From JAXGVG01 sp040773965 (GTDB lineage Bacteria > Pseudomonadota > Alphaproteobacteria > UBA9219): a DNA stretch of 8,432 nucleotides. Positions 1 to 5,697 of this stretch are shown piece by piece; the first letter of the stretch is position 1; each line of letters starts with the position of its first letter. Position numbers and translations under genes: made by a program. The stretch covers positions 1 through 8,432 of the forward strand of contig JAXGVG010000080.1 of assembly GCA_040773965.1 (NCBI GenBank), read 5' to 3'. The notes under the pieces are model-generated. The model was not told the DNA's origin, made no database searches, and was given only the letters and a program-made list of their open reading frames with translations.

Positions 1-28
1 AAAAAGCCCAGCTCTTCGCCAGGCTTTT
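1..28 (-). terminator. Rho-independent terminator for the cold shock gene
   Basis: Read on the minus strand, an 8-bp stem (arms at 25-18 and 12-5) with a 5-nt loop is followed by a run of five T that reaches the window edge. Two of the pairs are G-U wobbles in minus-strand RNA but become C-A mismatches in plus-strand RNA, so the hairpin is built for minus-strand transcription. It would end the cold shock transcript about 70-90 nt after its stop codon. The U-tract may continue beyond position 1. Confidence 0.6.
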
Positions 29-50
29 CGACACTTTGTCAGCAGTCTGA

Positions 51-76
51 GCCGCGGCGTGGACGCCGCGGCTTTT
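51..76 (+). terminator. Rho-independent terminator, plus orientation
   Basis: A perfect 10-bp inverted repeat (51-60 and 63-72) folds as an 8-bp all-GC stem with a 6-nt loop and is followed directly by TTTT on the plus strand. It would end a plus-strand transcript arriving from the left of the window, converging on the cold shock gene. In the minus direction the hairpin is preceded by A residues and lacks a following T-tract, so it is a less likely terminator for the cold shock gene than the one at 1-28. Confidence 0.55.
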
Positions 77-93
77 AATTATGCCGGTAAATG

Positions 94-300
94 TCAGGCA
101 GCAATGCGTATGTTGACGGCGGCTTCGCGTCCGTTCTTGCCCATGCTCATTTCGAACTCGACGATATCGCCCTGATTGAGGCCCGGCAAGTTGGCCTTTT
201 GAACTTCCGAGATGTGAACGAACACATCCTTTGACGCGCCATCGGGAGCGATAAAGCCATAACCTTTGGTGGCGTTAAACCATTTCACTGTTCCACGCAT
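94..300 (-). CDS. CspA-family cold shock protein
   Basis: This is a 68-residue single-domain nucleic-acid-binding protein, the usual length for a bacterial cold shock protein. It begins MRGTVKWFNATKGYGFI, has an RNP1-type motif (KGYGFI, residues 12-17) and an RNP2-type motif (VFVHI, 26-30), and keeps the aromatic residues W7, F8, Y14, F16, F27 and H29 that stack on single-stranded RNA or DNA. By family it acts as an RNA chaperone in the cytoplasm. An in-frame TTG at 309 would add three residues, but the Shine-Dalgarno AAGGA (minus strand) lies 10 nt before the ATG at 300 and only about 1 nt before the TTG, so ATG 300 is chosen. The transcript appears monocistronic, with a probable promoter at 340-345 and a terminator at 1-28. 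The 5' leader would be only about 33 nt, too short for a cspA-type thermosensor, so cold induction cannot be assumed. Confidence 0.95.
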   Translation of the reverse strand: MRGTVKWFNATKGYGFIAPDGASKDVFVHISEVQKANLPGLNQGDIVEFEMSMGKNGREAAVNIRIAA

Positions 301-339
301 TGTCTGCAATTCCTTCGTTAGCGGTTGTGATTGAGACGG

Positions 340-345
340 ATTGTA
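340..345 (-). promoter_or_regulatory. Probable -10 box of the cold shock gene
   Basis: On the minus strand the sequence reads TACAAT, five of six matches to TATAAT, about 40 nt upstream of the ATG at 300. I see no good -35 box at 16-18 nt; a TTGGCA lies too far upstream (24 nt). The call therefore rests on the -10 alone. Confidence 0.35.
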
Positions 346-430
346 ACCCGATCATCCGGCCCTCGGGCATGCCAAGGGCGGGCACCGGTATGGCTTTTTT
401 TTGGGATGTAGGCAAGAGGGATTCGACGAG

Positions 431-486
431 AAAAAGCCGGAGGCCGGACCCGGGAAAAAAGACTTTTCTCCGGCCCCCGGCCTCCG
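431..486 (-). terminator. Strong Rho-independent terminator of the Bax-inhibitor gene
   Basis: A perfect 10-bp stem (438-447 with 477-486) encloses a second nested GC-rich inverted repeat (450-453 with 470-473, extended by A-T pairs 456-459 with 464-467). On the minus strand the hairpin is followed within two or three bases by TTTTT (435-431). It begins 15 nt after the stop codon of the minus-strand gene at 501. There is no T-tract on the plus-strand side, so it works in one direction only. Confidence 0.8.
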
Positions 487-500
487 TCCTCTGATTCCTT

Positions 501-1214
501 CTACCGGCGGTCGCCGGTCAAGCTCAGCAGGAACTGGAAGGCGTTGATGAAGTTCAGGTAAAGATGCAACGCGCCGGTCACCGCCAGCTTGTTGTTGGCT
601 TCCTCTCCCCACCCCTGATTGTAGGTGAGTTTGATGTTCTGGACGTCATAGGCGGTCAAGCCGGTGAAAACAAAGACGCCTATGACGGAAACGACCCAAT
701 GCATCATGGCCGAGGCCAGGAACAGATTCACAACCATGGCAATGAGCAAGCCGATGACGCCCATCATCAGGAAGGCGCCGAAACCGGTCAAGTCGCGCTT
801 GGTCGTATAACCCCACAGGCTCATCGCGCCGAAAGTCGCTGCGGTGATAAAGAAGGCGCGCGCGACGCTAACGCCCGTAAAGACCATAAACAGAGCCGCC
901 ATAGAAAGGCCCATCGCGCCGCAAAATATCCAGAAAACGGTCTGGGCTTTTGCGGCGCTCCAGGAGTGAAGCTTGACGTTCATGAAAATTATGAATGCCA
1001 AAGGCGAAAGCATGGCGACCCACCGGAAAGGGGTTCCGAAGACGAAAGCGGCCAAAGCCGGAGTGGCCGCCACCAGAAAAGCCACAAGACCGGTGATGGC
1101 CAGTCCGCCGGCCATATAGTTGAATACGCGCTGCATATGCGCACGCAAACCGGCGTCGTATACGGCGCGGTCGCGGACTTCCGTTGCGCTCGTGCGGAAG
1201 AATGGATCAACCAT
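501..1214 (-). CDS. Bax inhibitor-1 / YccA-family membrane protein
   Basis: This 237-residue inner-membrane protein has about seven hydrophobic helices (roughly 33-51, 55-79, 94-112, 117-136, 144-168, 172-189 and 211-232) after a charged N-terminus. Its C-terminal half carries the BI-1/UPF0005 signature: TAYDVQNIK (187-195) and LYLNFINAF (218-226). In the structurally studied homologue BsYetJ the equivalent aspartates form a pH-sensing pair in a calcium-leak channel. Here the first is present (D190) but the second is asparagine (N221). The family is linked to ion leak and membrane-protein quality control; the function here is inferred only. A TTG at 1220 would add two residues, but GAGG sits 7 nt before ATG 1214, so that start is used. 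The gene stands alone, divergent from the MscS gene, with its own promoter (1256-1285) and terminator (431-486). Confidence 0.9.
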   Translation of the reverse strand: MVDPFFRTSATEVRDRAVYDAGLRAHMQRVFNYMAGGLAITGLVAFLVAATPALAAFVFGTPFRWVAMLSPLAFIIFMNVKLHSWSAAKAQTVFWIFCGAMGLSMAALFMVFTGVSVARAFFITAATFGAMSLWGYTTKRDLTGFGAFLMMGVIGLLIAMVVNLFLASAMMHWVVSVIGVFVFTGLTAYDVQNIKLTYNQGWGEEANNKLAVTGALHLYLNFINAFQFLLSLTGDRR

Positions 1215-1251
1215 GGTCAAACCTCGTGGGACAGGGTGAAACGGTTTCTTT

Positions 1252-1264
1252 CCATATGATATGG
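1252..1264. promoter_or_regulatory. 13-bp palindrome over the -10 box (candidate operator)
   Basis: CCATAT-G-ATATGG is a perfect inverted repeat with 6-bp arms around one central base. It overlaps the -10 element of the minus-strand promoter, the position where a bound repressor would block RNA polymerase. The regulator is unknown; part of the symmetry could come from the AT-rich -10 itself. Confidence 0.3.
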
Positions 1265-1285
1265 CGGGGTTTGAGAAGTTTTCAA
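1256..1285 (-). promoter_or_regulatory. Promoter of the Bax-inhibitor gene
   Basis: On the minus strand TTGAAA (1285-1280) and TATCAT (1261-1256) are separated by 18 nt, each matching the sigma-70 consensus at five of six positions. Transcription would start near 1249, giving a leader of about 35 nt with GAGG ahead of ATG 1214. The -10 box lies within the palindrome at 1252-1264. Confidence 0.55.
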
Positions 1286-1358
1286 GAGCAATCGGATTTT
1301 GTGACTGTAAACAAGGGATTAAAGGTTCATCGGTCGTATTTTTGCCGTCTTTGTGTGG

Positions 1359-1387
1359 TTGACAGAAGCCTTAAATAAGCCAAACTT
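1359..1387 (+). promoter_or_regulatory. Weak candidate promoter of the MscS gene
   Basis: A perfect -35 hexamer TTGACA (1359-1364) lies 39 nt before the first ATG of the channel gene. The hexamer 17 nt downstream (AAACTT, 1382-1387) is a poor -10 match. If used, transcription would begin near 1394, leaving a leader of about 9 nt to ATG 1403 or 24 nt to ATG 1418. Confidence 0.3.
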
Positions 1388-1402
1388 GAGCTGTTTTTCT
1401 TC

Positions 1403-3520
1403 ATGGATTCGAGAATCATGCCGAAATTTTCTTCGTTTTTCCGTTCCGTTTTTATTCTGGCCGCGCTTCTGCTCGCGCCGGGGATGGCACTGGCCGCGCC
1501 TATGCAACAGACTCCCGATCCGCCACCGAAGCCGTTCAGTCTGCTGCCGGTGGCGAACGAAATTGGCCAGCAAATACAGGCGCTTGTAACGGGAGACGAA
1601 AAGACCGAGATCGAACCGCAGGAAACGTTCGGCACGCGCGCCCTGGGCCTGATACTCAAGTTCTTTAAAGCGGCCCACGAAGAGGTATCCACTTTCGTAA
1701 CCAATTTCGCCGCGACGCCGCAGCTTGTTGCCTGGTTTGAGCAGCAATTTGCCGATCCCGCTCTTCAAGCCCGTTGGGCGCAAATCGGGCAGCAGCTGCT
1801 TTTGGTTGTCGGCGCGGCCTTTATCGGCGCGTGGCTTGCCGATCTTTTGCTTTTGCCCATACGCCGCCGTTTTATGCGCCGGGAACCCAAAACCCTTTCG
1901 TCTCGGTTTGGGGCCATTTTTGCGTGGCTTTGTTTGTCTTTCGTGCCGGTCGTCCTTTTTGTCGGCGCGGCGCTGGTGGTGTTGGGACAATACGATGCGC
2001 CGAAACTCGTCCGCTATTTCATCATGACGGTCGTCTATGCGTTTGCGCTTTGGCGCGTCGTAAGGGTCGTGGCGCGCTTCTTTCTGGCGCCGAAAGTGCC
2101 AAACCTGCGTTTCATGCCCCTGACCACGCCTCAGGCCGTCTATATACAGAAATGGGTGAACCGGTTCAGCGCCGTCATGGTCTTCGGCTATTTCGCGTTG
2201 GATCTGGCGAGGCTTGTTCGCATTCCCGAGGGCGCCATAGCGGCCTTCAGCAGCCTGATAGGTCTTGTTGTGGTTGCGATGGCGCTTGTCGTCATTGCGC
2301 AAAAGCGCGCGGCCGTATCTGCCTTTTTGCGCGGCGAACTGTCGGCGGCCCGGCGCGGGCTCACCTTATGGCAGGGGTTGCGTCTCTGGCTGGCGCGAAG
2401 CTTGCACGTCCTTGCGATAGGCTATCTGGTGATTGGCTACCTCGTCACGACGCTTGGCGGCGGCGGCGGTTTCGTTTTCATGCAGCGCGGCACGATTCTC
2501 ACGCTCATCATTCTTGTGGCCATGCGCATGGCCCTTCACACGACATCTCGCCTGTGGCCAAGACACCGCCGCGAAGGCGCTGCGGCGACGGCCGGCATTT
2601 ACCGCCCGGTTCTCCAAATTATTTTGCGTTTGGGCATATGGGTGTTTGCGGTGGCCGGAATCGGCGCGTCCTGGGGCATTGACGTCGAAGGGCTGTTGGC
2701 TTCGCCCTGGGGCCAGCGGATCATGGGATCGCTTTTCTCGATCACCACGACGATCGTTCTTGTGGTTCTAATCTATGAGATTATCCACGCGTTCATCGAA
2801 CGCAGCTTGAACCGCCGTGACGAAAAGGACCAGGTCATCGAGGCCAATCCGCGCGCGCGGACCTTGCTTCCAATGTTGCGCAACGCGGCCATTATGGTCC
2901 TGGCCGTTATCGTCGGGCTTGTGCTGCTTTCGGAACTCGGCATCAATATCGCGCCGTTGTTGGCCGGCGCCGGCGTTCTCGGCGTGGCGATCGGTTTCGG
3001 TTCCCAAACGCTGGTGAAGGATTTTTTGACCGGCCTCTTCATCATTCTGGAAAACACAATCGCCGTCGGGGACGTCGTCAAGATCGGCGAACACAGCGGC
3101 GTGGTCGATGGCATGACCATTCGCACGGTCCGCTTGCGGGATGTTCAGGGGAACTTGCATATCCTGCCGTTCAGCGAAATTACCCAGATTGTCAACATGA
3201 CAAAGGGCTTTTCCTACGCCGTCATGGATCTGAGCGTCGCTTACGACAGCGACCTGAAGAAAGTGATGGAGGTTATGCAGCGGGCCGGGGACGAAATGAA
3301 GGAGGATCCGGACTATAAGGACGTCATTCTTGAGCCTATCGAGGTTCTGGGCGTCGAGGCTTTCGGCGATTCTTCCATTACCGTGCGAGCTCGCATCAAG
3401 ACGCAGGCGGGCGAGCAGTGGAAAGTCCGGCGTGCGTTCATGTTCCGGATCAAGATCCTGTTCGACGCCGAAAACATCGAAATTCCCTTCCCGACCGTCA
3501 TGCATTTGCAAAAGACATAA
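1403..3520 (+). CDS. MscS-superfamily mechanosensitive channel, YbiO (MscM)-like
   Basis: This is a 705-residue inner-membrane channel, close in size to E. coli YbiO, that would open under membrane tension to release solutes during osmotic downshock. An N-terminal signal peptide (about 7-32, ending ALA-AP) precedes a soluble, probably periplasmic stretch (33-128). About ten TM helices follow (near 131-152, 170-194, 203-224, 255-270, 283-300, 333-350, 363-380, 402-422, 442-462, 494-512). The pore helix comes next (517-533, Gly/Ala-rich, then GFGSQTLVKDF 531-541), then the cytoplasmic MscS beta and alpha/beta domains: GDVVKIGEHSGVV (556-568), LPFSEI (588-593) and IPFP (694-697). ATG 1418 (residue 6) gives a more classical signal peptide; neither ATG has a good Shine-Dalgarno, so the start is uncertain by five residues. 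No clear terminator follows, so the gene at 3582 may be read through. Confidence 0.92.
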   Translation: MDSRIMPKFSSFFRSVFILAALLLAPGMALAAPMQQTPDPPPKPFSLLPVANEIGQQIQALVTGDEKTEIEPQETFGTRALGLILKFFKAAHEEVSTFVTNFAATPQLVAWFEQQFADPALQARWAQIGQQLLLVVGAAFIGAWLADLLLLPIRRRFMRREPKTLSSRFGAIFAWLCLSFVPVVLFVGAALVVLGQYDAPKLVRYFIMTVVYAFALWRVVRVVARFFLAPKVPNLRFMPLTTPQAVYIQKWVNRFSAVMVFGYFALDLARLVRIPEGAIAAFSSLIGLVVVAMALVVIAQKRAAVSAFLRGELSAARRGLTLWQGLRLWLARSLHVLAIGYLVIGYLVTTLGGGGGFVFMQRGTILTLIILVAMRMALHTTSRLWPRHRREGAAATAGIYRPVLQIILRLGIWVFAVAGIGASWGIDVEGLLASPWGQRIMGSLFSITTTIVLVVLIYEIIHAFIERSLNRRDEKDQVIEANPRARTLLPMLRNAAIMVLAVIVGLVLLSELGINIAPLLAGAGVLGVAIGFGSQTLVKDFLTGLFIILENTIAVGDVVKIGEHSGVVDGMTIRTVRLRDVQGNLHILPFSEITQIVNMTKGFSYAVMDLSVAYDSDLKKVMEVMQRAGDEMKEDPDYKDVILEPIEVLGVEAFGDSSITVRARIKTQAGEQWKVRRAFMFRIKILFDAENIEIPFPTVMHLQKT

Positions 3521-3581
3521 GTATGGGATAGGCTTTTTCTGCTTATCTGATTTCTGTGTTTGCCTATATTAAGGAGCCGTT

Positions 3582-3959
3582 ATGAGAAAGTTTTCACCCG
3601 TAGATTGTGATGACGACAGAATGTGGAGGGAAATCAAGAGAGATATTTTCCGCGAGAAGTACAAACAAAAACCCTCTTTCGTCAAACTGGCGTGGAAGTA
3701 TGCGAAGATGGAGGTTTATGCTTTTGCTGTCGGGTTGCCGACTGCCGTAGGGGCCGCCTACGGTTCCGTTGTTTCAAAGACACCCGAAGATATTCTTTTT
3801 GGCGTTGTTTTATTTCTTTCGCTGTTTTCTATGGGGGCTATGGGATTGTCTGCGAAATTTAAGATCGAGGCAGCCCGCTCTGATTTGATTGAGCCAACAA
3901 GAACGCCTTTGCCCAAGGTCCCCCAATTGCGCCCGGGTTCCGTGCCGAGGATTTATTAG
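3582..3959 (+). CDS. Small two-TM membrane protein of unknown function
   Basis: I do not recognise this 125-residue protein. It has a charged N-terminus (1-40, rich in Lys, Arg, Asp and Glu), two hydrophobic segments (about 45-64, with Gly/Ala, and 70-90) and a proline-rich C-terminal tail (105-125). This suggests an inner-membrane hairpin with both ends probably cytoplasmic. A strong AAGGAG lies 5 nt before the ATG, which supports real translation. It starts 61 nt after the MscS gene with no clear promoter or terminator between them, so co-transcription is plausible. GC over the gene is about 48% by my count, against about 60-70% in rows counted in neighbouring genes, which hints at a different origin or weak codon selection. 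Its TAG overlaps the stop codon of convergent trpF by 4 nt (3956-3959). Confidence 0.75.
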   Translation: MRKFSPVDCDDDRMWREIKRDIFREKYKQKPSFVKLAWKYAKMEVYAFAVGLPTAVGAAYGSVVSKTPEDILFGVVLFLSLFSMGAMGLSAKFKIEAARSDLIEPTRTPLPKVPQLRPGSVPRIY

Positions 3960-4594
3960 GGGATCTCCGCCGCCAGCTTAAGAAGCGCCCGGATTTTTTC
4001 CGGGTCTTTCTGGCCGGCTGCATTTTCCACACCGGATGAAAGATCGACGATGCGCGCGCCGGTTTCCTGAACGGCGCGGGCGATGTTGCCTATGTTAATG
4101 CCGCCCGCCAGCATCCACGGCCTGGCGAACGTTTTACCTTTCAACAGCGTCCAATCGAACGCAATGCCCGTGCCTCCGGTCGGAAGGGGGCCGAGTTTCG
4201 TGTCGAACATAAGCATGTCCGCCACGTTTTCATAAGCGGCGACGTTTGCCAGATCCTCCGGTTTGGCGACGTGAATGACTTTCATGACCGTCTTTCCCGT
4301 CCGCGCCCTGATCTTGCTGACGCGCGCAGGGCTTTCATGGCCGTGGAGCTGAATCACGTTCAGGGGAACAAGGTCAAGCACGGCCCGCAAGTCGTCGTCG
4401 CCCGGGTCCTCGAAAAGGCCGACGGTTTGCAGGTGAGGGGAGGCCTTCAGCGCAAGGGGCTGCGCTTTCTCCGGCGCGATCAAACGCTTGGAGCGGGGCA
4501 CGAAAACGAACCCGACATAACGCGCGCCGCCATCAATGGTGGCCTGAAGACCCGTTTCTTCCCGGATACCGCAGATTTTGACCGCAACGCTCAC
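3956..4594 (-). CDS. trpF: Phosphoribosylanthranilate isomerase
   Basis: This is a 212-residue TIM-barrel enzyme catalysing the Amadori rearrangement of N-(5'-phosphoribosyl)anthranilate to CdRP, the third step of tryptophan synthesis from chorismate. The N-terminal VKICGI carries the catalytic base Cys8, and MFDTK (129-133) carries the general acid Asp131. R36, the GGTG loop (140-143), LAGGI (162-166) and DLSSGVE (184-190) form the substrate and phosphate sites, and QKD (195-197) closes the barrel. The length is normal for the monofunctional enzyme. The start is GTG 4594, whose first four bases (GTGA) include the TGA stop of pyrF; GAGGA lies 9 nt upstream inside pyrF. Translation is therefore probably coupled. 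No trpB or trpA follows, unlike the order common in alphaproteobacteria, and no terminator is visible after the gene. Confidence 0.96.
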   Translation of the reverse strand: MSVAVKICGIREETGLQATIDGGARYVGFVFVPRSKRLIAPEKAQPLALKASPHLQTVGLFEDPGDDDLRAVLDLVPLNVIQLHGHESPARVSKIRARTGKTVMKVIHVAKPEDLANVAAYENVADMLMFDTKLGPLPTGGTGIAFDWTLLKGKTFARPWMLAGGINIGNIARAVQETGARIVDLSSGVENAAGQKDPEKIRALLKLAAEIP

Positions 4595-5292
4595 GCCGCC
4601 ATTTCCTCGTTCAGGCGGCGGGCGGCATCGGCGGGATCGGCGGCCTGCGTAATCGGGCGGCCGACCACAAGATGCGTCGCGCCCGCCTGCATGGCCTCGC
4701 GCGGCGTCATCACGCGCTTCTGGTCCTGGCTGGCCGCCCAGCTTGGGCGAATGCCCGGCACCATGAGGACGAAATCAGGCCCGCAAGCCTTGCGCAGCGC
4801 CGCGATTTCGGTCGGTGCGCAAATGACGCCGTCCAACCGGCTGGCCTCTGCAAGCCGGGCGAGGCGCAAGACCTGCTCGCCTGTGTCCGTGGCCTGCCCG
4901 ACGGCGGCAAGATCGCCGGCATCGAGGCTGGTGAGCACCGTCACGCCAAGCAAACGCGGCCTGTCCGGTCCGGCCCTGGCGGCGGCCTCCGCGGCTGCCT
5001 TCATCATGGCCGCGCCGCCGGATGCGTGGATCGTGATAAACGCAGGCTTAAGGGGCAAAAGGGAATTGACCGCGCCCGCGACGGTGTTCGGAATGTCGTG
5101 AAGCTTGACGTCGAGGAAAACGGGCAGGCCAAGCTCGGCAATCCGGCGGTACCCGGACGCGCCGTTGGCCATGTAAAACTCAAGACCTATTTTAAGACCG
5201 CCGATATGATCCTTGACCTTGACGGCCATATCGTAAGCCTTGGCGGTGTCGGAGGTGTCGAGCGCGCAAAAAACGGGACGGCGGTCAGTCAT
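4591..5292 (-). CDS. pyrF: Orotidine-5'-phosphate decarboxylase
   Basis: This 233-residue cytosolic enzyme converts OMP to UMP, the last step of de novo pyrimidine synthesis. The catalytic D-x-K-x-x-D motif is intact in LDVKLHDIPNT (D61, K63, D66). D12 and K34 complete the usual charged network, TSLD (121-124) follows strand five, and VPGIRP (178-183) and GRPIT (211-215) form the phosphate-binding loops. The usual TPGIRP reads VPGIRP here, a mild change. ATG 5292 is chosen because GGAGG lies 8 nt before it; an upstream TTG at 5307 would overlap that Shine-Dalgarno. The start overlaps the lapA stop by 8 nt, and the stop overlaps the trpF start by 4 nt, so all three genes should share one message. 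Confidence 0.96.
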   Translation of the reverse strand: MTDRRPVFCALDTSDTAKAYDMAVKVKDHIGGLKIGLEFYMANGASGYRRIAELGLPVFLDVKLHDIPNTVAGAVNSLLPLKPAFITIHASGGAAMMKAAAEAAARAGPDRPRLLGVTVLTSLDAGDLAAVGQATDTGEQVLRLARLAEASRLDGVICAPTEIAALRKACGPDFVLMVPGIRPSWAASQDQKRVMTPREAMQAGATHLVVGRPITQAADPADAARRLNEEMAA

Positions 5293-5638
5293 TTGAGGAA
5301 CCTCCAAACCAGCGGCGCCTGGGCCGTTCGGGTTTGAACGTTTGGTTGAAAGCGGGTTTGGCGGATGTCTGCCCGGCCAGGGCTTCGTTAAGGTCTTGAA
5401 CCTCGCGCTGGAGCCGTCGGACCCGAAAGCGGTGGGGCAACATATGGACCCACATAAGGAAAAAACCCGCCAGCATTCCCGTCAGGAAAAGGCCGACCGA
5501 CAGGATCGACAAGGGTAGGTTAATCTCGCCCGCGACAGGCCAAAGGCTTAGCGTAACGATGTGGCTGTTCTGGATCGTAAAGGCCAGAACGGCGATGACG
5601 AGGGGCAGGGCGGAAAGCAGTGAGATGACGCGAAGCAT
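5285..5638 (-). CDS. lapA: LapA-domain (DUF1049) envelope protein
   Basis: This 117-residue inner-membrane protein resembles LapA, which in E. coli works with LapB in controlling lipopolysaccharide synthesis through LpxC turnover. It has two TM helices (about 4-22 and 41-65), the family's FTIQNSHIVTLSLWP stretch between them (20-34), and a short coiled-coil-like segment rich in R, Q and E (70-88). A basic tail follows (KPERPRRR, 102-109). ATG 5638 gives the family's usual length; ATG 5689 would add 17 residues that do not look like a membrane leader, has no Shine-Dalgarno, and lies upstream of the predicted -10. The ribosome site is weak (GGTG, 5 nt spacing). It is the first gene of the lapA-pyrF-trpF operon. 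No LapB homologue is in the window, so the LPS role is family inference. Confidence 0.8.
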   Translation of the reverse strand: MLRVISLLSALPLVIAVLAFTIQNSHIVTLSLWPVAGEINLPLSILSVGLFLTGMLAGFFLMWVHMLPHRFRVRRLQREVQDLNEALAGQTSAKPAFNQTFKPERPRRRWFGGSSND

Positions 5639-5668
5639 GACAACACCGGCTAATGATGGCGCGCAACC

Positions 5669-5697
5669 ACTATAACCGGCCGTTCTCATGCGCGAAA
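5669..5697 (-). promoter_or_regulatory. Probable promoter of the lapA-pyrF-trpF operon
   Basis: On the minus strand TATAGT (5674-5669, five of six consensus matches) is preceded at 17 nt by TTTCGC (5697-5692, a weak -35). Transcription would start near 5662, a leader of about 24 nt before ATG 5638. The inverted repeat at 5698-5719 abuts the -35. Confidence 0.4.

Noticed and set aside
301..430. Long cold-shock leader or thermosensor upstream of the cold shock gene
   Set aside because: The likely -10 at 340-345 gives a leader of only about 33 nt, and no cold-box-like structure was seen.
564..1259. Long plus-strand open frame opposite the Bax-inhibitor gene
   Set aside because: The peptide is His/Gly/Arg-rich low-quality sequence with no membrane or domain pattern, while the minus strand encodes a clear BI-1 protein. 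It is an antisense shadow.
1319..2302. 327-codon minus-strand open frame opposite the MscS gene
   Set aside because: The peptide is highly Arg/Lys/His/Gln-rich, typical of the complement of GC-rich membrane-protein codons, with no recognisable domain. The plus strand encodes the signal peptide and TM helices of the channel.
2456..2470. GGC repeat giving five glycines in the MscS gene as a phase-variable tract
   Set aside because: It is a short in-frame trinucleotide repeat in a loop between TM segments. Slippage would only add or remove a glycine, so it is not a switch.
2768..3511. 247-codon minus-strand open frame opposite the MscS C-terminal domain
   Set aside because: It is antisense to the most conserved part of the channel and has shadow-like His/Asp/Arg composition.
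3565..3570. TATATT as a -10 box for the gene at 3582
   Set aside because: The start of transcription would fall after the AAGGAG ribosome site, so the message would lose it. The match looks accidental in AT-rich DNA.
3520..3581. Terminator after the MscS gene
   Set aside because: A T-run is present near 3533-3539, but no convincing stem precedes it.
4271..5337. Two long plus-strand open frames opposite trpF and pyrF
   Set aside because: Both overlap enzymes with complete catalytic motifs on the other strand, and their peptides are Arg/Ala/Gly-rich without motifs.
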